Assembly (NCBI GenBank): GCA_963921195.1
Contig: OY992536.1
Span: forward strand, 328,059,038-328,123,037
Direction of reading: 5' to 3'
DNA length: 64,000 nt
DNA from: Pegoplata infirma
Lineage: Eukaryota > Arthropoda > Insecta > Diptera > Anthomyiidae
The translations under genes were made by a program, and so were the position numbers. The notes beneath the pieces are model-generated. The model worked only from the letters and a program-made list of their open reading frames with translations. It had not been told where the DNA came from and did no database searches. Below, piece after piece: positions 54,866-64,000 of this stretch (the first letter of the stretch is position 1; each line of letters begins with the position of its first letter).

Positions 54866-55750
54866 AAAAAATAATTTACTTTTGCTAATATTAGCAAACA
54901 AGCTTGTAAAAATTTGGTCAACTCAATTTTAAATTTAGCAAATAAAATTAGTTCAAATTTAGTTTAAAATTGCTAATGCGCTAAATGAAGATATTTTTGC
55001 TAACAAGATATTTTTGCTAACAAGCTAATCTCAACTAAAAATTTGCTAAATGTTAGCTTACTAGCATTACTTAGTAAAAAAAATTAGTAAATCTACTAAT
55101 GTATTATTTTGAGTGTAGCTCTTTTAGTTTTAAACTTTTAAAAAGAAGACTTATGAAGGTTTATGAGACTCAATACATTTGTTTTTTAGTATAATCTATA
55201 TGGGGCATTCCATGTCGAACACATTTTTTTTTTTCGATTTTCCCAATTTTTTACAGTTTTTAGTACTCTTCGAAAACTCCTTCGTGGTAAATTTTGAGAT
55301 TTTTTTTATAAGCCGTTCAAAATAAAAGTGTATTTTGAACGTAAAAATAATTGTAGGTTCCATAAAAATTTTTCATACGCAAATAAAAATAAACTTCACA
55401 CTTTTAAAGTATTCGGAATTTTTCAAATTGAGTTATAATTTTAATAATATAATCAATTAGCGGTAATATAATTTATAATTTTGATTAGCTGTTAATACAT
55501 TTTCATAGAAAACAAAAAATCACCACCAATAATTAAGGGAGTAGCTTTAAACAAACAACACAATAAGTAGACAGTAATTATATGTGCATGCAGATCCTTT
55601 AATGAATTAATTCTTAAACTAAGTTTTTCCATTTCGATTTTAAATTATGTAATTGCGTTAATTTAATTTTATTTCAATTAAGGGCGGATTACTCAATGAA
55701 GAGTTAACTGCTAATCATTTAATATTTCTACAAAAAATTTAATCGAATTA
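54866..55750. repeat. TTAGCAAA-motif element end and dispersed repeats
   Basis: 54866-55114 is dense in TTAGCAAA/TTGCTAA and ends ATTATTTTGAGTG followed by TA, the CACTCAAAA-type terminus; the matching left end was not located. 55200-55330 repeats 9165-9300. 55684-55716 is a fragment of the 127-bp MITE. Confidence 0.5.
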
Positions 55751-57044
55751 CACACAAAAAAAATGAAAATGAGTTTCAATCACTAAAATGATGATATCAA
55801 TTACTTTTTTAATTGATTTTGCACCTATCACGAAAATGATAGTATGAATTACTAAAATTTGTAAAAGTTTAATAAGGAAAAAGTGCATTTTTTTTCAATT
55901 AAAAAAAGTGATTGAAAATTTAAAAAAAAATAATTAAAAAAATGATTGTATCAATTACATAAAATAATAAAATTTATAGCTTAAAAATGTCCCACTTTCT
56001 AAATAAAAACAAATATGGATAAAAATTGCAATTGATTGTTTATTATTAACAAAATAAAATCAGAACATATAAAATAAAATGGCACTGAACTCGAAACTTT
56101 GACACAATAAGTTAGCCTCTTCAATTAGTTGTTTAAATTATATAAAAGCCAGCTAAAAGGCAAACAGCCATCACAGACAGTATTTCCATTAAAACCAAAC
56201 TCACGCTTATAGAAGAAACAACTGTATATAGACTGAACTTAAGATGGTGTTTTGATGCGGTTTCCATGAGCTGAGCAGGAGTCTTTTCGGAATATTTGCT
56301 ATTGTCCTTACACTAAGCAGCCAACCGTCCCTCTCTTCCACGTTCCAAGATATCTTTGCGGTCCTTATCTTATTGGAATTTTATAATCCAACATTTGATA
56401 TATACAAACGTAAACATCCATTGACATTTCCACGTTGGATCTTTTGTGGTTGGTGGAATTTTTGTAAGCGAGTGGGTAACAAGTCACTTTTGGGCTGGTA
56501 GCTTATTAAATGTGTAACTATCTACCACCATCTATTTTAAAGCGAAATCCTCATTACTTGGTAATAAAAGTTTTTACCGGAATATCAGAATGTCACAAAA
56601 TTCACTATTTTCTTTGTATTTTTATTATTTTTTAATCTTTTTTATCTTGTGCTTGTTCTAATTTCAACAAGCGTCAGTGGTGTTTACATGCGACTAAAAA
56701 AAATCGTGATTTGACTTTAATAAAAACGTTTAAAAAATTTAATAAATTAAGTAATATAACTCTACTTTTATCTTTTATTTTTTTTGTTGTAAACAAATTT
56801 TGTTACTCGCTTTATGTATTTTGAGTCCTAGAATTACGTTTTAAGTATATTTGAGCAAAAATTAAAAATAAACTTAAAATATGTTTGACGATTTTTTTGT
56901 TTTTATATGTTGTCGACAGTATTCACAAAAAATTTTAAAATCAATCAAAAAATTTAATTGCATCAATTAAAAAAATGATTAAAAACAAAATTGAACTTTT
57001 TAAAATTTTTAATTGAAATATTTTCCCCTAAAATTTTTTGTGTG
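55751..57044. mobile_element. 1.3-kb TA-flanked element with CACACAAAAAA ends
   Basis: CACACAAAAAAAATG at the left, CACACAAAAAATTTT at the right in reverse complement, TA on both sides (55749-55750, 57045-57046). Arms are rich in CAATTA/TAATTG/TGATT motifs. A core of about 500 bp (56085-56580) has balanced composition and no repeat (for example CCAACCGTCCCTCTCTTCCA) but no long open frame; it may be captured host sequence. Confidence 0.68.
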
Positions 57045-57046
57045 TA

Positions 57047-58040
57047 GTACATAAAAAAATGGATTCCTTATATTCAAATTCAGCTGAAGTTTTTTTTGCT
57101 AAACATTTTTGTCATTAAAATAAATGAAAAAGTCACGGATTCGGCTATGCATCGTCGTGCTTTTAACACAGAAAGAATTGAAAACGAAAGTCAATTAACA
57201 AAAACGCGGATTCAATTAATTTTGTAATTGAAACTCCTCCGATAAAAAAAAATTGTTATATCAATCATCAAATTGTAGGTGATTAATTGATTTTTATTTC
57301 AATTAATCATTTTTTCGATTTTGATCAAAAATTTGATTGATTTTTTATTTAAAGTCAATTAAAATAATTATTGATTTAACAAATGAATTTCACGCTTATG
57401 GAAAAATTATGAAGAAATTCATATTTTTTGCTTTCCAATATGTTGCCGACAATAAAAAAAGTAAAACCGTAGTAAAAAGTATATTTTTGAATTAATGTAT
57501 TCAAATAAATTGAAGCGAAAAAAAATCTGGTATGTTGAAAATTTGTAAAGAAATTGTTGATTAAAACAATAATTGACTCATTTAAAATTTGTTGATCAAT
57601 AGATTTAATTGAAATTTTTTAGCCAATAATTTTTTGTGTGAATAGACGCTCGGAGGTGCATAAAAACATGGTAAATGTATTAATATTTTAGTTTGATCAT
57701 TAACGATTTGTCATTAAAAACCCTTTGTTACTGCTTGTATAGGGTTTTTGTATTTGCTAAATAATCTTGACAATGGAATCTGACAAATTCCGAACACGTG
57801 TCGATTAAGTCTTGCAAAACTGACCAACATAAATAAATTTGAAACAGAAAAATTATTTTCTTGAAAATAATTCTATGAGAATATCATAGTTTTAATTAGT
57901 AAAGGAAATAATGACCTCGAGCTAGAATAAACCTACTTAAAATTAATGTTAATTTGTTTTAAAAAAGAATTAATTCTTTAGTGTCGGAAAATATTACTAC
58001 GAATAATTAAATTAGCTGCTTGTGATTTTTGTGTTTCTAG
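57047..58040. repeat. ATTGATT-rich DNA and dispersed repeat
   Basis: 57050-57645 carries more ATTGATT-type motif arms ending TTTTTTGTGTG near 57643. 57745-57935 is the inverted copy of 8530-8720. No gene. Confidence 0.5.
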
Positions 58041-58859
58041 CAGGGTGTCCAGTCGATTAATTTTTGTTCGATTAATAAATCGAATGAAAAGCAACAAAAA
58101 CTTCAAACCTATGTTGTTTTGCAAGAAAAAAGGATATACCATTAATACATGACGTAAAACATTGGTGATCATCCCCATTTACGGGTCGAACCAGAATAAA
58201 ATTGCGTTGAGTTTGACTTAAAAAACCATAAAACAAAAACAAACACTATTAATTGGAATTTTCTATGCCCGTTTGATTGAGGTACCACACATTCTAATTG
58301 CATAAACAAAAAATATATTAGGCGTTACGCCCTGCGCGAGGTAATTTTATTCTGGTTCCACGCTAATATTAGGCTTGTTTTTTGCAGACCGGATTAATAT
58401 TAATTAAAAAATGGGTCAAATCAAGTCCAGAATTTTTTTTTATAATTCTTTTCTGAATCTACACACAATTAGTAAATATAAACAAAAACAAGTAGAAAAG
58501 TTAAATTCGACTTGGCCGAATCTATGAATACCCTCCACAATGCCCTTTTTAAGTGATAGTAAATTTTCTTGAGTGAAAAAATAACATTTTTGATTAGAAA
58601 TATTTTATTTTGTTTAAAAAAACTTTTTTTTTAACTAATTTTTGAAAAAAAAAAAATAATTTACTAAATTTTTTTTTGAGTGTAAAATTTTTTTTGAGTG
58701 TAAAATTTTTTTCGAGTGTATTTTTTTTTTTTCTTTTAGTGTAAAAATATTTTTGAGTGACAAAAATGCGTTGTAAAATATTTTTGTGACTTACCAATGT
58801 TTTTAAAACCTGTTTAACGGGGTTTCAACACGTGCATGAATTTAAGGTGAGGCGAATCT

Positions 58860-59352
58860 GAAATTTACGGTTTTGCTAATAACTTTTGAACCACTGGACC
58901 GATTTGGCTGAAATTTATAACGAACCGGACCAGAGGAACGAAAAAAATATATGCCACACTTCAGCACCCTCAGAGTTGCCGTTCGAAAGTTACCGTGTGT
59001 TTTATCTCGTAAATTCCAGAAAAACCCTTGCCGAAATTCACTTATTTGCTTATAACTTTTGAACCACTGGACCGATTTCGCTGGATTGCAATACCAACCT
59101 GACCAGGTAAATGCCCAACATATGCCAAACTTCAGGAGCCTCCGTAAAGTCTTTCAAAAGTTAGCGTGTTTTCAACAGACAGACAGACGGACAGACGGAC
59201 GGACGGACGGACGGACATCGCTAGATCGTCTTAAAATCGATCGAGGATCATGAATATATATACTTTATGGGGTCCTAGACCAATATTTCGAGGTGTTACA
59301 AATGGAATGACAAACTTATATATACCCTCTATCACTAGAGTGGAGGGTATAA
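58860..59352. repeat. Tandem duplicate and tatac-type repeat end
   Basis: ACTTTTGAACCACTGGACCG occurs twice (58892 and 59057), defining a unit of about 165 bp. It is followed by a GGAC/GACA microsatellite (59178-59217) and the repeat end GAGTGGAGGGTATA. Confidence 0.6.
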
Positions 59353-59569
59353 AAAAAAAACGTTGCCCAAAATGTAAAATGGTATAAATAAATCTGAGTT
59401 AACCCTAGGATTTAACTAACTTTATTTTTCATTCTTTACATTTTGGACAAAGGTCAACTTCTTTTCTGTTTATATTTACTAATTTTATGTAATTTCACGT
59501 AATTATACAAAAAAAATCTGGACTTGATTTGACCCATTTTTTAACTAAATAAAGTTAATTCTAAACTTA

Positions 59570-59855
59570 GGCCTCTGTTCTGTCTTTCACAACTTTTCAT
59601 TTCACATGAAAATTTCCGAATGCCATGAAATCAAGTTTAGTGTTTTGTTGATCACGTTTTCATTCGAAGTTGAAATCGAATAATTAAAATTTAAAAAATT
59701 ATAAGGAAAAAAGTGCATTCGTTTTACTTTCACCAAATTTTATTTATGTGAAACAAAACGAAAAAGAAATTCGGATGTGAAATCTAGAACACCAAAAAAA
59801 ATCAGAAATTTTTATTTTCACATTTTTTATGTGAATTACTTTTTTTGGAACAGCG
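59570..59855. mobile_element. 289-bp MITE family, copy 3
   Basis: GGCCTCTGTTCTGTCTTTCA to GGAACAGCG; the last GCC is missing. Otherwise close to the copies at 30865 and 31274. Confidence 0.7.
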
Positions 59856-60986
59856 TACTCCATTTGTCATAAATTATACAAAAAAAAATCAATTACACAG
59901 GGTCACAAAAAATTACCTTTTTCAATTTGCCTGACATTTGACAACTGATTTATATGGAGTTAAGTGTGCTGATTCCGAATCTGTTATCCGATTTTTTCCA
60001 TCAGCTCGCGTTCGCGAGCAAATCGTTGTTAAGGAATCAAAGAGTTGCGGTTTTTACTAACTTTGCAAGGCTATAATATCCAACACTTATTTTAGAGCCT
60101 GAATTTTGATCACGAACTTAACTAAATTGGATGCGAGGATTCCAAAACTGGTATTAACTTTTTTCTGACAGCTTTAGTTTTGGAGTTATGATGCAAGTAA
60201 ATTTCGAAAAATTATTTTCATCATTCCAGCCAAACCACTCTTGTGATTGACCTTATATTTACATCATATGCTTACTTGATTTTGGGAATTGTTCTAAGGA
60301 ATGTGTCGTGTGGGTAGGTGGCGAGGGCGTGGCACCTCCCATGTAACCCAAAACAACAAACTGCTTTTATTTGGCTCCTGGAAAATATTTTTCAACAAAT
60401 TTGAGTACAGGATGCTTATTTTTGTTTGCTTAACTTTGTAGAAAATATAGGCAAGATTGGGTTAAGGGGCGTGGCACCTCTCTTATAACATGAAACTACA
60501 AACAATTTTTTTATAGAATTCTGGCATAAATGAGAATTTTAAAATTTTATTTTAGCAATATCTCAAAAACTAAAGATGACTCAAAAAAACGAAGGGCATT
60601 TTTGGAATCAGCATATCCAACATACCTAAAATCGTCATTCACTTTTTAAATACAAGACCAGTGTTGGTAAATATGGACTCACAAATATGCCAAAAATAGC
60701 CTATTTTCAAAGTTTCCTACGGCTGTATCTCAAAAACTAGAGCTGACCCAAAAACACGGAAGGCAGACTTGAAATCAGCGTACACCAATTACCCAAAATT
60801 AGCTATCAGAACCCGGGCAAAAAAAAGTGTTGCCCTGTGTTATTTTTAAAATTTCGCGATTTGAAATTAATCGAATAAGTGGATTAATTTTAAAATTTTA
60901 TTTGTTCGAATAATTATATAATGTCAATATCCGATTATTCGATTGTTAGAAAAAATAAAAAAAAAAACGATTACTTTGGACACCCT

Positions 60987-62250
60987 AGTGTCTACTATGT
61001 AGCAACAGCAGTTAAGACAGCGAATGCAACAAAGATTAAATCTAATACTACTAATAATAATTAATGCAATGCACATATTTTGACATAAATTTACATTAAT
61101 TAATTTATATGAATTTTTAAGATAAATGTACATATTTTTTATTAATGTTTCATTAAGGTTTTGCACAATATGGTGTATTGCTAAAAAAAGAGGGAAACAA
61201 ATTTTATTTTCAATTTCTTTTTAGTTTGAAATATTAGCTAAAATATCACAGTGGGACACTAAAAATTTGGTACGCTTGAAACCAAAAAAATCTGAAAGCT
61301 ACTGATGAGAGAAGAAAAACCCTAGCTGGGTTTGGTCTGATTGACTTAGGTTTTGTTTTAATTGGCGCACAGTAGGTTCGGTGGTACCCAAAATGGCGAT
61401 TAATTCAGATAAGCAGTAGTTTTAGAATATTATATGTTTTTATTGATGAACTAATACAAACACGTAAAAATACACATTTTGGAAAAAAAAATTGGAAAAA
61501 TTTTATTTTTTAACCTGTTAGGCGTTTTTTTGTTTTTTGGAAAAAAGGGTTATAGTTCACAATTTTTGCTGTAACTTTGGAATGAAAAGCGATAAATTAA
61601 TATAAAAAATGGAAATTAAAGAATACATAATGTGCTGTCAAAATAATTAAAGAAAAAAAACATAATATGTATTTATATTATTATAAATTTTATTTGAAAT
61701 CCAATTTTGGTTTTTCACAAAATCTCATAAATGTACTAATTTATCTGAAAAAAGTAATTTAAGGAAATGTTATAGTTTTTTATTAACGAATTATCATAAA
61801 TACATAAAAACACAGCATTTTAGAAAAAAAAATTTGTTTAATCTTTTAGGCGTTTTTTTTGTTTTTCGAAAAAAAGACATGAAACCCTTGAACGTGTAAT
61901 AAAGCTACAAAAAACAAATGGAGGGGACATTTTTTGGGGGACACCTTCCCCTCGTCATAAACGTTGCCAAATAAATAAATGTCAGTTTTTGCACCTAATT
62001 AATAAAAATGTATCATTATTTAAATTATTTTTTTCTACACACGCCCCCAAAAAGGGCCGGACCGAAAAAATGGGCTTTTTTGATCCCATTGGTTCAAATT
62101 CAGGTCGATGAACTTCATATGGCATTAAAATGTTTTATTTATTGAACAAATATAGAAATAAAACATGTAAAAAAAATATTTTTCTGGGGTTGTTTTAGTT
62201 CTTCAAGGGGGAACTTTTCCCCCCTGGTCCAATTTTGCTCGTTCAAGAAC
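60987..62250. other. No gene recognised
   Basis: AT-rich with long A/T runs. 61440-61560 and 61780-61880 are loosely similar (TTTTTATT...GAATTATCATAAATAC; TTTTAGGCGTTTTTTTGTTT), suggesting an old duplication. No coding signal. Confidence 0.45.
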
Positions 62251-62389
62251 ATAATCAGCCTATGACCATTATACATAACTTCAGAATTCTATCTCTTGTT
62301 TTTTGTACTTTATGATGTGCTCCACAACAGACGGACGGACGGACACACAGTCAGTCACAGAATGTCTTAGAATCGATCAGTGATCAATA

Positions 62390-63616
62390 GGGCGTTTCAT
62401 CAAAAACTTTTTTTTGGATTTTTGCAACTCTTGAAGCGGAATATGAATTCTTATGGCCTAAAAGATTTTTGAGATTTTTTCAGATTTTTGGAATGTCGGG
62501 ATCAACTCGCTCAAATCGATTTTATCAAAAAAATGAGGTTATGAAACATAATTTTTTTTATTTTTTGTTCTCTGGTGCCTTTTTTTAACAAAACCGGATA
62601 TAATACTTCTTAATGTTGCTAGCCTCCTAAAAAAAAATATTCGCGGTCAAAATTATAAGTTCAAGGGTCACTAAGATGACCTTAAAAGTAAAAATTCAGA
62701 ATTTCCCGTGTTTTAACCTCAATAATTCGAGAAATAAGCTATGTATGAACGTCATGTTGAATCCGTTAGATAGGTCTTTAAAACACCTTTCATTTAAAAC
62801 CAATCTGACTATTGTCACTTTTGTAGAAATGTTAAAAAAAATAAAAAACTGGGAAAAACTCATTTTCTCCCCCATTTTATCGAAAATTGAACTGGTGCAT
62901 TAGGTAGTTTTTTTTGTAAAGTTAAAATAATAACTTTTAAAGGCTTTTTATAGATTGTAGTTAGTGTTTCCAAGCCGGTTAACCAAAAAACCGGTTTTTT
63001 GTCAAAAAAACCGGTTTGACAAAAACCCGGGTTTCCGGTTTGGAAACACTAATTGCAATCAAAAAAACTTCTTTTAAGTTTATTATTTCAATTTTACAAA
63101 AAAACTACTAATGGATTCCCTTCGATTTTCTGTAAAATGGGGGAAAAAATGAGTTTATCTTAGTTTTTTAATATTTCTACTAAAGTGACAAATGTCATTT
63201 TGGTTTTAAATTAAAGGTATTAAAAATACCTATCTAACGGATTCATCATTACGTTCATATATTGCATATTTCTCAAATTATTAAGGTTGGAACACGGGAA
63301 ATTCTGAATTTTTACTTTAAATGTCATCTTAGTGACCCTTGAAGTTATTATTTTGACCGCGAATATTTTTTTTTAGGAGGCTAGCAACATTAAGAAGTAT
63401 TATATCCGGTTTTGTTAAAAAAAGGCACCAGAGAACAAAAAATAAAAAAAAATTATGTTTCATAACCTCATTTTTTTGATAAAATCGATTTGAGCGAGTT
63501 GATCCCGACATTCCAAAAATCTGAAAAAAATCTCAAAAATCTTTTAGGCCATAAGAATTCATATTCCGCTTCAAGAGTTGCAAAAATCCAAAAAAAAGTT
63601 TTTGATGAAACGCCGT
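62390..63616. mobile_element. Palindromic (MULE-like?) element with 11-bp flanking repeat
   Basis: Arms of about 500-570 bp are near-perfect reverse complements: GGCGTTTCATCAAAAACTTT at the left, the same at the right in reverse complement. The direct repeat AGTGATCAATA lies on both sides (62379-62389, 63617-63627). Long arms and a 9-11-bp duplication are known of Mutator-like elements, but no transposase is present. It interrupts a tatac-type repeat. A 90-bp hAT-like MITE sits at its centre. Confidence 0.72.
62962..63051. mobile_element. 90-bp hAT-like MITE with ACCGGTTTT motifs
   Basis: Ends TAGTGTTTCCAAGCCGG and, in reverse complement, TAGTGTTTCCAAACCGG. Flanks ATTGTAGT and ATTGCAAT agree at 6 of 8. 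The interior is ACCGGTTTTTTGTCAAAAAA-type units. It sits exactly at the symmetry centre of the surrounding palindrome. Confidence 0.75.
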
Positions 63617-64000
63617 AGTGATCAATAATATACACTTTATGGGGTCCTGGACCCATATTTTGATGCGTTACATACGGAATGACAAAGAGAGTATACGCCC
63701 ATACTGTAGTTAGAGGGTATAAACACATACATATATAATGGTCTTGTTTAATAAATGATACCCAGACTTTTTACTCAAAAATGGGAATAAAAAAAAGGGC
63801 CGGGCATTGTCTGGACTTTTTTTCTTTTAAATAATAGCTGATATCCTATACTTTTTTAAAATCCACAAAACTAAATCCAACTATTACTAACTTAATATTT
63901 GTGGCCCATTAAATGTGGAAAATATCCCAATTTCGGACCCTTTTTAAAAAAATTATTTAAAATGTTAAGACACAATTTTTATAAACAAAAAAAATTTAGC
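63617..64000. repeat. End of tatac-type repeat and window edge
   Basis: CACTTTATGGGGTCCTGGAC and GTAGTTAGAGGGTATAAAC mark the repeat end at about 63722. The last 280 bases are AT-rich with nothing recognised. Confidence 0.5.

Larger units (their letters stand above)
58041..60986. mobile_element. hAT-like element with CAGGGTGTCC ends and nested insertions
   Basis: Ends CAGGGTGTCC at 58041 and, in reverse complement, TAGGGTGTCC at 60986. Flanks GTTTCTAG and GTGTCTAC agree at 6 of 8 positions, an aged 8-bp duplication. Inside: a GAACCAGAATAAAATT inverted pair (58189 and 58350), a tatac-type repeat (58495-59352), the empty-site repeat (59355-59480) and a 289-bp MITE (59570-59855). No transposase seen. 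Confidence 0.6.

Noticed and set aside
54541..54888. 115-codon open frame
   Set aside because: It overlaps one arm of a foldback whose other arm gives the complementary sequence; no start context or domain.

Overview
The window is AT-rich nuclear DNA from an animal with short GT-AG introns, dense transposon remnants and a recognisable fly-type gene. The protein content and repeat style (tataccctc-ended repeats, BEL/Pao and hAT relics, introns often near 60-70 nt) point to a higher dipteran, most likely a calyptrate fly. Species assignment is inference only.

The one conventional gene is the 3' 60 percent or so of Bruce (BIRC6 family; giant inhibitor-of-apoptosis protein that is also a ubiquitin-conjugating enzyme). 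Twenty-seven exons on the + strand (12198-27551) splice without a frame break into 3031 codons plus stop and end in the C-terminal UBC domain, whose active-site Cys codon is at 26298-26300. The N-terminal part with the BIR domain is not in the window. The 12 kb before the first visible exon therefore looks like one large transposon-filled intron.

Layout: 1-2330 holds two LINE relics in opposite orientation, the second split by a hAT-like MITE. 2334-5272 holds foldback repeats and a MITE. 5436-8514 is a young gag-only BEL/Pao LTR element on the minus strand, with another hAT-like MITE in one LTR. 8520-12197 is repeats. 12198-27551 is Bruce, with transposon relics in its three longest internal introns. 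27552-27960 is the 3' UTR zone with several AATAAA signals. 27960-64000 is a 36 kb repeat-dominated stretch with no convincing host gene.

The repeat landscape is the interesting part. At least six short non-autonomous elements have the hAT signature of an 8-bp target duplication, and most are filled with their own short motif array (TCACG, GGGAATACC, TTCGGCC, CCGTTA, ACCGGTTTT). A second group has TA duplications and termini of the form CACNCAAAAA, with motif-rich arms and short unrelated cores. There is also a tandem satellite of about 170 bp with an orientation switch, and two minisatellites sharing the palindromic core TTTTCTATAGAAAA. Several nested insertions can be dated relative to each other because another copy in the same window preserves the empty site.

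All calls come from reading sequence and translations by eye; no database search was run.
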